From: Croceitalea dokdonensis DOKDO 023
Lineage (GTDB): Bacteria; Bacteroidota; Bacteroidia; Flavobacteriales; Flavobacteriaceae
DNA: 64,000 nucleotides
Direction of reading: 5' to 3'
NCBI RefSeq assembly: GCF_001306415.1
Contig: NZ_LDJX01000011.1
Coordinates: 1-64,000, forward strand
Both the position numbers and the translations under genes were made by a program. Below, piece after piece: positions 18,564-27,542 of the stretch. Below the pieces are notes generated by a model. The model was not told the origin of the DNA and made no database searches. It saw nothing but the letters and a program-made list of their open reading frames with translations. Within the stretch, counting starts at the first letter, position 1; every line of letters begins with the position of its first letter.

Positions 18564-21500
18564 ATGAAGCATATATTTTATTTTTTGGCCCTTAGCGTTT
18601 TCACCAATGTAGTATTGAACGCCCAAGTTAAAATTGGGGAAAACCCCCAGACCATTTCGCCAGGCTCATTGTTAGAATTGGAAAGTACGGAGCGTTCCTT
18701 GGTCATTACCAGGGTAACCGCTGAACAAATGCAGGCACTACCAGCTTTACAAGGTGCAATGGTGTTTAATACTGATGAAGGTTGTGTATTTCATTTTGAT
18801 GGGTCCAGTTGGCAGAATCTTTGTGCAAACACTACGAATATTGATTTCACCATTGATGAGAATAGCTTAGTCTTGGTTGATAGTGACGGAACCGAGTTTA
18901 GGGTTGATTTGGGCGAGGCAATTAGCCAGACCTTTTCCAATTTGCCCATCGAAAATTTTAGGGAAACCATTATCATCACCCAAGAGGGTTCCAATTATAA
19001 TTTTGAGGTAGGCGAAATCACCGGTGAAAATATTGCGGACAACACCTTACAAGGCGTAGACTTGGCTTCTGCCTCCATCACACAGGATAAGCTTGCCCCT
19101 TTGTCCGTTGGGCAAATTAACTTGCAGGAGAACGCAGTTTCGGATTTTCAGATAGACTATACGGAAGTGACGCTTTCTGATTTTATCAATGACGCTGGCT
19201 TTATAACGGCCAATCAAGTACTAAGTCCAGAACCAAATAACGCACTGATTGACAATAATGGGGTTTTTTATGATGAAGGCCCGCTACAAAACCTGATATC
19301 ACAAAACACCCAAGAAATCACCGACCACATTTCTGCCGATGGGGATTTGGATGCCACCAACGAAATCCAAGATGCCACGGAGGTGGCTATTACCGCAATT
19401 ACAGGAAACGCGGGCACCAACGTGCAAAGCGCATTGGAAGATATCCAGGCAGACCTTGACAACCTTAATGCGGGTGGGGGAAATACAGATGCCCAAAATT
19501 TAAGTACCAACAACAACCCAGGTAATATTACCATTGATAACGGCAATACCATAACGCTAAACGTGGAAGATGGCGATGCCAATGACCAAAACGAGATTCA
19601 AGATGCCGCAGAAGTGGATATTGCCCCAATTACAGGTATCACCGGAAGTAACGTACAATTGGCCTTGGAGGAACTACAAACCGATGTAGATGGCTTGGTT
19701 GCTGGTGGAGGGGCTGATGGTAACGATTTTATTACCGGAGGGACTTTAAATGGGGAACTTTTAGAGCTAACAGGTCCAGGAGCCGCAGGGGCAGTGGTTG
19801 ATCTTTCCGATTTTGCACTGGATACAGATTTAACAAGCTTCCTGACTACGGAATTGGATGCAGACCCCACCAATGAGCTACAGCTTATCACTTCCGCGGA
19901 CAATTCTGTTACCATAAACCAAGTAGGGAATAATTTTGACCTCTCTGTTACTACCATTGCAGACGGTAACGACTTTATTACCGGAGGAACCTTAGCAGGT
20001 GAATCTTTAGAACTTTCTGGAACTGGGTTAGCCTCTGCCTCCATTGACCTTTCCAATTTTGCCTTGGATACGGATATTTTTAGCTTGCCAGACGATTCAG
20101 CCGCTGTGAACGGAGATGTTCTGATTACTGACGGAACCGGAAATTATTCTTGGGCAACCGTTGCAGGTGGAGGAACGGATACCAACAATTTTATCACCAC
20201 GGGTAATTTGAATGGCGATATTTTGGAATTGACCGGTAATGGCGGAGGTGCCGGTGCAACCGTAGACCTCTCCGATCTTGCCTTGGATACCGAGATGGCA
20301 ATTGCAATTGCGGCCTCCGCCGCCCTTGACCTTGATATTGACCCCAACAATGAGATTGAACTTCCAGACGATGCAACGGCAACGGCAGGCCAGATACTCG
20401 CGACCAACGCGGACGGAACCTACTCCTGGGTAGATGACCAAACCAGTACCGCCACTATAGTCAGCGCTGATGCCGACCAAATTCTTACAACGGGAACGGA
20501 TACAGGCGCACTGCTCACCAACGCAAATATTGATGCAACTTTCGCAACGGATGCGGAACTGGCCACCGCAGTTGCGGCCTCCGCCGCCCTTGACCTTGAT
20601 ATTGACCCCAACAACGAAATAGAGCTTCCAGACGATGCAACGGCAACGGCAGGCCAGATACTCGCGACCAACGCGGACGGAACCTACTCCTGGGTAGATG
20701 ACCAAACCAGCACCGCCACTATAGTCAGCGCTGATGCCGACCAAATTCTTACAACGGGAACGGATACAGGCGCACTGCTCACCAATGCAAATATTGATGC
20801 AACTTTCGCAACGGATGCGGAACTGGCCACCGCAGTTGCGGCCTCCGCCGCCCTTGACCTTGATATTGACCCCAACAACGAAATAGAGCTTCCAGACGAT
20901 GCAACGGCAACGGCAGGCCAGATACTCGCGACCAACGCGGACGGAACCTACTCCTGGGTAGATGACCAAACCAGCACCGCCACTATCGTCAGCGCTGATG
21001 CCGACCAAATTCTTACCACGGGAACGGATACAGGCGCACTGCTCACCAATGCAAATATTGATGCAACTTTCGCAACGGATACGGAACTGGCAACCGCAGT
21101 TGCAGCTCAAGCAAATACTAACTTTGCTACAGACAACTTAATTCTTAACGGAGCTAGAACCCATGACCTGAGCGGAAATAATTTAGTATTTAATGGATCA
21201 GGAAATGTTGGAATCGGAAACCTGCCTGGTACTCCGCAGGACAAGTTAGATGTTGCTGGTCAAGTACGGGCCAGAAATGGTTTTGCGGCTACTGGCGGCA
21301 CGGTAGGTCAACCTTCTTATGGCTTTTATACAGATGATGATGCGGACACTGGAATGTTTCGAGTAGCGGCAGATGAAATTGGTTTTTCGGTAGGTGGAGA
21401 TCTTGCACTTAAAATTACAGAAGATTCGGATGACACCAATGTAATTGTTACTGGTGCATTTTCAACCCCAATAAGAACCGAGTCTGGAGGTGGTACCATT

Positions 21501-21752
21501 ACAATTGGCATTAGTGACCATACTGTAATTATCACCAATGCTGCAAATGTGAATATTCCTGCACCATCAAACATTCCAACAAGTTTTAATGCGGGGCAAA
21601 TTTACGTGTTAAAAAATATGACCGTCAATACGTTGACTTTATCGGTTCAATACATTCCAAGCCAAGCACCTTTTAATCCAACGGTTAGTATTCCGGCAGG
21701 AACAACGCTTCAATTACAGAGCGATGGTACCACTTGGCATCAAATCAATTAA
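18564..21752 (+). CDS. Fibre-like repeat surface protein
   Basis: 1062 residues from the ATG at 18564, which gives a signal peptide (MKHIFYFLALSVFTNVVLNA); an upstream TTG was rejected. The opening (QVKIGENPQTISPGSLLELE; GAMVFNTDEGCVFHFDGSSW) is common in Bacteroidota fibre proteins. The middle holds two copies of an NEIQDA.EV..ITG segment, three degenerate FIT.G.L.G..LEL segments and three near-identical 88-residue units (20311-21102). The end has VGIGNLPGTPQDKLDVAG and DDADTGMFRVA, resembling stem regions of phage tail fibres and endosialidase-chaperone proteins, but without the self-cleaving chaperone. There is no CHU_C domain of its own; the next gene has one and overlaps it by 3 bp. It is probably a surface fibre. 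Confidence 0.82.
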   Translation: MKHIFYFLALSVFTNVVLNAQVKIGENPQTISPGSLLELESTERSLVITRVTAEQMQALPALQGAMVFNTDEGCVFHFDGSSWQNLCANTTNIDFTIDENSLVLVDSDGTEFRVDLGEAISQTFSNLPIENFRETIIITQEGSNYNFEVGEITGENIADNTLQGVDLASASITQDKLAPLSVGQINLQENAVSDFQIDYTEVTLSDFINDAGFITANQVLSPEPNNALIDNNGVFYDEGPLQNLISQNTQEITDHISADGDLDATNEIQDATEVAITAITGNAGTNVQSALEDIQADLDNLNAGGGNTDAQNLSTNNNPGNITIDNGNTITLNVEDGDANDQNEIQDAAEVDIAPITGITGSNVQLALEELQTDVDGLVAGGGADGNDFITGGTLNGELLELTGPGAAGAVVDLSDFALDTDLTSFLTTELDADPTNELQLITSADNSVTINQVGNNFDLSVTTIADGNDFITGGTLAGESLELSGTGLASASIDLSNFALDTDIFSLPDDSAAVNGDVLITDGTGNYSWATVAGGGTDTNNFITTGNLNGDILELTGNGGGAGATVDLSDLALDTEMAIAIAASAALDLDIDPNNEIELPDDATATAGQILATNADGTYSWVDDQTSTATIVSADADQILTTGTDTGALLTNANIDATFATDAELATAVAASAALDLDIDPNNEIELPDDATATAGQILATNADGTYSWVDDQTSTATIVSADADQILTTGTDTGALLTNANIDATFATDAELATAVAASAALDLDIDPNNEIELPDDATATAGQILATNADGTYSWVDDQTSTATIVSADADQILTTGTDTGALLTNANIDATFATDTELATAVAAQANTNFATDNLILNGARTHDLSGNNLVFNGSGNVGIGNLPGTPQDKLDVAGQVRARNGFAATGGTVGQPSYGFYTDDDADTGMFRVAADEIGFSVGGDLALKITEDSDDTNVIVTGAFSTPIRTESGGGTITIGISDHTVIITNAANVNIPAPSNIPTSFNAGQIYVLKNMTVNTLTLSVQYIPSQAPFNPTVSIPAGTTLQLQSDGTTWHQIN
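20311..21102 (+). repeat. Three tandem 264-bp near-identical repeats
   Basis: Units are 20311-20574, 20575-20838 and 20839-21102, each encoding 88 residues (from AASAALDLDIDPNNEIELPD to TGALLTNANIDATFATD). They differ only at scattered bases, for example AACAATGAGATTG versus AACAACGAAATAG, and at one Ile/Val-type third position near ACTATAGTC/ACTATCGTC. In-frame length and near-identity at synonymous sites suggest recent duplication or gene conversion. Confidence 0.95.
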
Positions 21753-22918
21753 TGAAACATATTAAGTACATACTATTCTATTTCACCAGTTCCCTGACCT
21801 TGGCCCAAACCGCCTTGCATAATGCTGGCAAGCTTGGGCTACATAACAATGTACAAATTGGATTCCATACAGACTGGATCAATAATGCCAATTTTGAGGG
21901 CAATGTAGGGCTCATCGGGTTTTATGGCGATAACACCTTAACCCTTAGCGGTACTGTGGTTCCTGTGGTTTTTGATGCCGAACTTTTTGTCCCCAACCAG
22001 TTGGTTTTGGAAAATGCGCTAAACGTTACCAACAACTTTAATTTCATATCAGGTGATGTAAGATCAAACCTGAACAATGAAACCGTGTATCTAAATTTTG
22101 AACCCAATGCCTTTTTTAATGGCGAAAATGACATGGCCAAAGTAACCGGTTTCGCGGCTACCACGGATGCCTCTTTTTTCACCTTCCCCGTTGGGGATGA
22201 GGAGCAGCTCAGACCTCTGATTCTAGATTCTGAGGGAAGCAACCAACGGGCCATATGCGCTTATTTATTTGAAAACCCTGAAAGCCCCCTGTCACTAAAT
22301 TTGCGTTACAGCCTTGATAACAAAGTCAACAACATTGGTGAAATATCGGATAGGGAATTTTGGATACTAGAGGCAGATAGACCATCAAAGGTCACCATCA
22401 GCTGGAACCTGCGGAGCGAATTGGATATCTTAGCGAACAACCTAGAGGATATTATATTGGTAGGCTGGTCCAAAAGCAACCAACAGTGGGTGGTTATTGG
22501 TAATTCTAACTTGACTGGAACATTGGACTCCGGTTTTTTGATATCAGATACGTTTGTTCCCAGTGATTTTGAAGTCATTACCTTTGGTACCACCCCATTA
22601 CCCACGGATACGTTTGCGGTAAACAACCCTAGTCTGGGAAATTATTACCTCACCCCAAATAATGATGGTACCAACGATGCCCTGGTATTTGATGAACTGG
22701 AGGACGCGGGAAACAACCAGGTTTGGATTTTCAACAAATTTGGCCAAAAGGTTTTTGAAATGATGAACTATACCAACCAGTTTAATGGCGTATCCAACAT
22801 CAACAATTTGGTCATTGGCAGAGAACTTGGTTTGCCAGAGGGGGTCTATTATTATATCATTGAACTACCTGAAGCGGGTTTAAGCTATCAAGGATTTCTT
22901 TACCTAGACAGGAAGTAA
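21752..22918 (+). CDS. T9SS type B sorting-domain protein coupled to the fibre gene
   Basis: 388 residues. The ATG at 21752 overlaps the fibre gene's TAA (TAATG), implying translational coupling. A signal peptide (IKYILFYFTSSLTLAQ) is followed by a beta-rich domain (LHNAGKLGLHNNVQIGFHTD; FNFISGDVRSNLNNETVYL) and a C-terminal CHU_C domain (LTPNNDGTNDALVFDELEDA; FNKFGQKVFE; GVYYYIIELPEAG). The latter directs T9SS export and surface attachment. It may act as the surface anchor or base for the fibre, which lacks such a signal; that is inference. Confidence 0.82.
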   Translation: MKHIKYILFYFTSSLTLAQTALHNAGKLGLHNNVQIGFHTDWINNANFEGNVGLIGFYGDNTLTLSGTVVPVVFDAELFVPNQLVLENALNVTNNFNFISGDVRSNLNNETVYLNFEPNAFFNGENDMAKVTGFAATTDASFFTFPVGDEEQLRPLILDSEGSNQRAICAYLFENPESPLSLNLRYSLDNKVNNIGEISDREFWILEADRPSKVTISWNLRSELDILANNLEDIILVGWSKSNQQWVVIGNSNLTGTLDSGFLISDTFVPSDFEVITFGTTPLPTDTFAVNNPSLGNYYLTPNNDGTNDALVFDELEDAGNNQVWIFNKFGQKVFEMMNYTNQFNGVSNINNLVIGRELGLPEGVYYYIIELPEAGLSYQGFLYLDRK

Positions 22919-22923
22919 CCTCC

Positions 22924-22931
22924 TAACTTTG
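22924..22931 (+). promoter_or_regulatory. -7 box for the VanY-type peptidase gene
   Basis: TAACTTTG fits TAnnTTTG, just after the previous stop codon, 64 bp before the chosen ATG at 22996. No -33 TTTG was seen. Confidence 0.4.
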
Positions 22932-22995
22932 TATTTTTATACGAATATCAAATGGAAATACGTTTGATATGCGTAGGTCTCAGAAAAATAACACC

Positions 22996-23733
22996 ATGCA
23001 AAGAAGAACCTTTATTAAACAAGCCGGATTGGGCAGTGTTGCACTTACGACAGCACCAGTGGCCACCTTTTCCAACAACGATACGGAATATTCCATTGTA
23101 GAATTAATGGGGAAATCCTCCATTCAACTATATGGGGAAGGCATCAATCTCCGGAAAGAGGCACATGATGCCTTTGTTGCCATGAAAAAGGCTGCTTACA
23201 GTGCAGGTTTTGATATCAAGATGATTTCCAGTTATCGTGATTTTTACCGCCAAGAAAGTATCTGGGAACGCAAGTACATCTCCTATACGGAAGAAGATGG
23301 CATGAAACCGATTGACGCCATCAGCAAAATTGTGGAATACTCTACCATTCCCGGCACAAGCCGCCACCACTGGGGTACGGACATAGACATCATAGACGGC
23401 TACCCAAAGGTTAGCGGGGATGTTTTGGTGCCCAGTAAGTTCGCGGAAGATGGCCCATTTGGTCCATTTAAAAAGTGGTTGGATGACAACTCGGAAAAAT
23501 TTGGGTTTTACTTGGTATACACGGACAACTATTTTAGAAAAGGTTTTAAATATGAACCTTGGCACTTTAGTTACGCCCCACTTTCCAAACCCATGTTAAA
23601 GCAATTTAGGAGCAAGAATATCTTTAAAATGATAAAAAATGAGTCTTTTGAAGGTTCCGACCATTTTACCACGGGCTTTTTAAAAAATTATATCCACAAT
23701 AACATTTTAGATATCAATCCAGATTTGCTCTAA
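22996..23733 (+). CDS. D-alanyl-D-alanine carboxypeptidase family protein (VanY-type) with Tat signal
   Basis: 245 residues from the ATG at 22996; an in-frame ATG at 22969 would add nine residues. The N terminus QRRTFIKQAGLGSVALTTAP is a twin-arginine signal. The zinc site of M15B peptidases is present: SRHHWGTDIDI (the SxHxxGxxxD motif) and EPWHFSYAPL supplying the last His. It probably trims the terminal D-Ala from peptidoglycan peptides in the periplasm. The Tat signal links it to the TatA gene at 12804. Confidence 0.88.
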   Translation: MQRRTFIKQAGLGSVALTTAPVATFSNNDTEYSIVELMGKSSIQLYGEGINLRKEAHDAFVAMKKAAYSAGFDIKMISSYRDFYRQESIWERKYISYTEEDGMKPIDAISKIVEYSTIPGTSRHHWGTDIDIIDGYPKVSGDVLVPSKFAEDGPFGPFKKWLDDNSEKFGFYLVYTDNYFRKGFKYEPWHFSYAPLSKPMLKQFRSKNIFKMIKNESFEGSDHFTTGFLKNYIHNNILDINPDLL

Positions 23734-23768
23734 GGTAGTTTTTTGTATATTCCTCATGTAATTTAGAT

Positions 23769-24542
23769 ATGGCCATGAGAAGTAGAGGTAGTTGGAAAAT
23801 ACGGATTTTCATAGGGCTTGCGATTGTCGCTTTTGCCTATTTTCAAAAATGTAGTAACACGGAACAAAACCCCTACACGGGAAGGGAGCAGCATATCAAC
23901 ATGAGTGCAGACCAAGAAATTGCCATTGGACTGCAAAGTGCGCCTGAAATGGCCCAGCAGCATGGTGGCCTCTACCCAGATGAACGCTTACAGGCTTTTG
24001 TGGACGCCGTGGGCAATAAATTGGTCAATAACAGCATCGCTAGGGAAACTCCTTATAAATATGATTTTCATTTATTGGCAGATGATAGGACCATTAATGC
24101 CTTTGCCTTGCCAGGAGGCCAGTGTTTTATCACCTACGCGCTATTTTCCAAATTAAATGAATCGCAACTGGCAGGCGTGCTGGGACATGAAATAGGCCAT
24201 GTTATCGGTAGACATTCTGCGGAACGTATCGCAGATAGCAACTTCTGGCAAACCTTGACCATGGGTGCCTCTGTTGGCGGGGATATGGGTGGTCTTGTGC
24301 AAGGTATTGGCCAGAATAAATTATTGACCAACGGCAGGGATGATGAGTTGGAAAGTGATGAACTCGGGGTATTATTCATGATACAATCTGGTTACGACCC
24401 CTATCAAATGATTGAGGTGATGAAAATTTTAAAAGCCGCTGCAGGACCCAACCGTGTACCAGAATTTCAAAGCACGCATCCCGATCCAGAGAACCGTATA
24501 GAAAAAATCAAAGAGGCCATTGTAAAGTTTCAAGGTCGGTAA
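23769..24542 (+). CDS. M48 family metallopeptidase
   Basis: 257 residues. A hydrophobic N-terminal segment (about 11-24) is followed by Cys at ~28 (FAYFQKCSN), possibly a lipoprotein. The zinc motif is HEIGH (H140, E141, H144) inside GVLGHEIGHVIGRHSAERIA; the downstream glutamate of the family lies in DELESDELGVLF. The C terminus has FQSTHPDPENRIEKI, typical of Oma1/HtpX/BepA-like proteases. A role in envelope protein quality control is likely. Confidence 0.9.
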   Translation: MAMRSRGSWKIRIFIGLAIVAFAYFQKCSNTEQNPYTGREQHINMSADQEIAIGLQSAPEMAQQHGGLYPDERLQAFVDAVGNKLVNNSIARETPYKYDFHLLADDRTINAFALPGGQCFITYALFSKLNESQLAGVLGHEIGHVIGRHSAERIADSNFWQTLTMGASVGGDMGGLVQGIGQNKLLTNGRDDELESDELGVLFMIQSGYDPYQMIEVMKILKAAAGPNRVPEFQSTHPDPENRIEKIKEAIVKFQGR

Positions 24543-24688
24543 ATAGCACCGTTTATCGATTAGTGAACGATATTTTTGCCCCTTCCACCGATATATCATG
24601 TACTAGTCCAAGTTTTTTATAACTTTAGCATAACCAAATCTTATTACCGTAGGACTTCCCACTCTTGCTATATAAAAAGAACACTTAT

Positions 24689-24856
24689 ATGGGGACATTT
24701 CTACACGTTAAAAATTTATATATCAACGCTTTTGATGAGAGATGGCCAAAATTTGTGGTGGCTCTTTTAAAGGGTTATACCTTATTTTGCGCGTTCATGT
24801 TTGCCATTGCACTATACGCATTTGTGTATCGTATGTTTACCGGATTCCATTTTTAA
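24689..24856 (+). CDS. Small membrane protein, DUF6747-like
   Basis: 55 residues from the internal ATG at 24689 (MGTFLHVKNLYINAFDERWP); the frame is open 24 bp further upstream. One membrane helix (about 28-45; YTLFCAFMFAIALYAFVYRM) ends in FTGFHF. I recall this layout from a small flavobacterial family, DUF6747, though that is from memory. A terminator hairpin follows at 24902. Function unknown. Confidence 0.55.
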   Translation: MGTFLHVKNLYINAFDERWPKFVVALLKGYTLFCAFMFAIALYAFVYRMFTGFHF

Positions 24857-24901
24857 AGCTATTATACGTACTCTTTTACCTGAACACTATAAGGGTAAAC
24901 A

Positions 24902-24933
24902 AAAACCTGTTCTTATTTGGAACGGGTTTTTTT
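24902..24933 (+). terminator. Rho-independent terminator
   Basis: AAAACCTGTTC pairs with GAACGGGTTTT (11 bp with one G-U pair) across a 6-nt loop, followed by a run of T. It ends the 24689 transcript before gpmI. Confidence 0.85.
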
Positions 24934-25003
24934 ATGCCCGCCGCAGCGTAGGTTTTTCTGTTTGAAAAGTCACTAAATCCTAGGGCTACCCGCAAAAACG
25001 GCC

Positions 25004-25011
25004 TATTTTTG
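25004..25011 (+). promoter_or_regulatory. -7 box for gpmI
   Basis: TATTTTTG fits TAnnTTTG, 19 bp before the gpmI ATG. No TTTG at the -33 distance. Confidence 0.45.
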
Positions 25012-25030
25012 AAATACAAACCAAGTACAG

Positions 25031-26533
25031 ATGGACAAAAAAGTTATTTTAATGATTCTTGATGGTTGGGGCAAATCCCCGGACCCAAAGATTTCTGCGA
25101 TCGATCAAGCAAATACGCCCTTTGTGGACAGTTTATACGAGCAATATCCCAACGCCAATTTACGGACAGATGGAATGAATGTTGGGTTGCCAGAAGGACA
25201 AATGGGAAATAGTGAAGTAGGGCATATGAACCTTGGTGCAGGCCGTATTGTTTATCAAGATTTCGCTAAAATAAACAAGGCCGTAGCCGAAGATTCCCTA
25301 AAAAGCGAACCGGTGTTACAAGCGGCGTTTGATTATGCCAAAAAAAACAACAAACCAGTTCATTTTTTGGGTTTGGTCAGTGATGGTGGGGTACATAGCC
25401 ATATCAACCATTTAAAGGCCCTGATTACCGCGAGTGCGGAAAGCGGGGTAAAAACATCCTACGTGCATGCATTTACGGATGGCCGTGATGTAGACCCAAA
25501 GAGTGGAAAAGGTTTTTTAATAGATCTGCAAACGTTTTGTGCAGATAAACCTACCAAACTGGCAACGGTCATTGGCCGCTACTTTGCCATGGACCGTGAC
25601 AAGCGATGGGAACGCGTTAATAAAGCATACAAGGTAATGGTAAAGGGTATTGGTGAAACCACTTCGGACATTGGCGCTACCATCCAAAAGAACTATGATG
25701 CCGGAACAACGGATGAATTTATAGAGCCTATTGTGGTGGATGAAAAAGGCACCATTGAAGATGGTGACGTTGTCGTGTTCTTCAATTTTAGGACGGATAG
25801 GGGCCGTGAACTGACACAGGTGCTCCACCAGACCGATATGCCCGATTTTAATATGAAAAAACTGGACCTCTATTACGTAACCATGACCAATTATGACGAA
25901 TCCTATGTTGGGGTAAAAGTCATATACGACAAGGACAATATTGAACAAACCCTTGGGGAAACTTTGGCAAAAGCGAAAAAGAAACAGATACGTATCGCAG
26001 AAACAGAAAAATATCCCCATGTTACCTTTTTCTTTAATGGTGGACGCGAAGAACCCTTTGAGGGCGAAAATCGAATCCTTTGCCCCTCGCCAAAGGTAGC
26101 CACCTATGATATGCAGCCAGAAATGAGTGCTTATGACATTCGTAATGCCATAATTCCCGAATTAAAAAAAGAAATAGTAGATTTTGTCTGTCTCAATTTT
26201 GCCAACCCCGATATGGTAGGCCATACCGGAAGCATGACAGCGGCAATTAAAGCATGTGAAGTAGTGGATGAATGTGCCAAAGATGTGATAAACACCGGAC
26301 TGGAGCATGGCTATACTACCATTGTAATTGCAGATCACGGTAATTGTGACACCATGGTGAACCCTGATGGTAGCCCAAATACCGCTCACACCACCAACCC
26401 TGTCCCCCTTATTCTGGTAGATACCGATATAAAACAAATCTCCGATGGGGTCTTAGGAGACATCGCCCCTACCATTTTAAAACTCATGGGAGTAGAACAG
26501 CCGGCTGCCATGACCCAAAAAGCATTGGTATAG
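25031..26533 (+). CDS. gpmI: 2,3-bisphosphoglycerate-independent phosphoglycerate mutase
   Basis: 500 residues, normal length. This glycolytic enzyme interconverts 3- and 2-phosphoglycerate using two Mn2+ ions. The N-terminal metal ligand is D11 (MILDGWG), and the phosphorylated serine is S61 in GQMGNSEVGHMNLGAGR. It also keeps HAFTDGRDVDPKSG, FFNFRTDRGRELTQ and the late metal site VIADHGNCDTM. It is monocistronic between a terminator and a 208-bp spacer. Confidence 0.96.
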   Translation: MDKKVILMILDGWGKSPDPKISAIDQANTPFVDSLYEQYPNANLRTDGMNVGLPEGQMGNSEVGHMNLGAGRIVYQDFAKINKAVAEDSLKSEPVLQAAFDYAKKNNKPVHFLGLVSDGGVHSHINHLKALITASAESGVKTSYVHAFTDGRDVDPKSGKGFLIDLQTFCADKPTKLATVIGRYFAMDRDKRWERVNKAYKVMVKGIGETTSDIGATIQKNYDAGTTDEFIEPIVVDEKGTIEDGDVVVFFNFRTDRGRELTQVLHQTDMPDFNMKKLDLYYVTMTNYDESYVGVKVIYDKDNIEQTLGETLAKAKKKQIRIAETEKYPHVTFFFNGGREEPFEGENRILCPSPKVATYDMQPEMSAYDIRNAIIPELKKEIVDFVCLNFANPDMVGHTGSMTAAIKACEVVDECAKDVINTGLEHGYTTIVIADHGNCDTMVNPDGSPNTAHTTNPVPLILVDTDIKQISDGVLGDIAPTILKLMGVEQPAAMTQKALV

Positions 26534-26701
26534 TAGTGCCCAATATGGATATAGGATAATTCTAAGGGCTGGGAAAATATAACGGACAGAACTTGGGTTC
26601 AGCTTTCATAGAGTAGTAAATAAACTTGGGGGAATCTCGATAGACTTTAAAAGGAAAATCATAACTGATTTGAACAGAAGCATTAAATCACATTTTTAAA
26701 T

Positions 26702-26714
26702 CTCGATTATCGAG
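26702..26714. promoter_or_regulatory. Palindrome CTCGATTATCGAG upstream of map
   Basis: Two perfect 6-bp arms around one T. It lies where the -33 element of the map promoter would be; a second AATCTCGAT copy is 66 bp upstream (26633-26641). Possible operator. Confidence 0.35.
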
Positions 26715-26728
26715 TAAAAAACTAACAG

Positions 26729-26736
26729 TACCTTTG
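26729..26736 (+). promoter_or_regulatory. -7 box for map, five bases before the ATG
   Basis: TACCTTTG fits TAnnTTTG and ends at 26736; the ATG is at 26742, so the transcript would have almost no leader. Confidence 0.5.
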
Positions 26737-26741
26737 TTTAC

Positions 26742-27542
26742 ATGATAAAAATCAAAACTGCAGAAGAGATAGAACTCATGCGAGAAAGCGCCCTAGTGGT
26801 TTCCAAAACCTTGGGTATGATCGCATCCGAAATCAAACCCGGGGCCCATCCACTAAAATTGGATAAAATGGCCGAGGAATTTATCCGCGAACAGGGCGCC
26901 TCACCGGGATTTCTGGGCATGTATGACTTTCCAAACACCCTAAATTGGAGTCCTAACGCCCAAGTGGTACATGGAATACCTAATAATGAACCGCTTAAAG
27001 AAGGAGATATTATCTCAGTAGATTGCGGTGCCCTTAAAAATGGGTATTATGGAGACCATGCCTACACTTTTGAGGTAGGTGAAGTTGCCCAAGAAACCAA
27101 AAAACTCTTGCAGGTAACCAAAGCATCATTGTACCATGGTATTCGAGAATTTAAACTTGGCAACCGCGTAGGGGACGTAGGCTTTGCCATACAATCCTTT
27201 TGTGAGCAGCACGGCTATGGTATTGTGCGCGAATTGGTGGGACACGGCCTAGGAAAAAAATTACATGAAGACCCCCAAATGCCCAATTACGGCAAACGTG
27301 GTAGGGGCAAGAAATTCGCCAACGGAATGGTGGTAGCCATAGAACCGATGGTAAATATGGGCACACGCCGCATTAAACAGCTCAGTGATGGATGGACCAT
27401 TTTAACGGCGGACGGGAAACCAAGTGCACATTTTGAGCACGATGTTGCCCTAGTGGACGGAAAACCGCAATTATTATCCACTTTCCAGTATATCTATGAT
27501 GCTTTGGGCATTACATCTGATGAGGAAATAGAGTTTAAATGA
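26742..27542 (+). CDS. map: Type I methionyl aminopeptidase
   Basis: 266 residues. Removes the initiator methionine from nascent proteins. All five metal ligands are present: D94 (SVDCGAL), D105 (YYGDHAYTF), H168 (LVGHGLG), E201 (VAIEPMV) and E232 (FEHDVAL), plus the substrate-positioning H77 (VVHGIP). Its TGA overlaps the ATG of the next gene (ATGA), so the two are coupled. Confidence 0.97.
   Translation: MIKIKTAEEIELMRESALVVSKTLGMIASEIKPGAHPLKLDKMAEEFIREQGASPGFLGMYDFPNTLNWSPNAQVVHGIPNNEPLKEGDIISVDCGALKNGYYGDHAYTFEVGEVAQETKKLLQVTKASLYHGIREFKLGNRVGDVGFAIQSFCEQHGYGIVRELVGHGLGKKLHEDPQMPNYGKRGRGKKFANGMVVAIEPMVNMGTRRIKQLSDGWTILTADGKPSAHFEHDVALVDGKPQLLSTFQYIYDALGITSDEEIEFK

Noticed and set aside
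20097-21110. A 337-codon open frame on the minus strand across the triplicated region
   Set aside because: The frame is open only because the 264-bp units repeat without stops. It has no start context or family features, and the plus strand is the clear gene.
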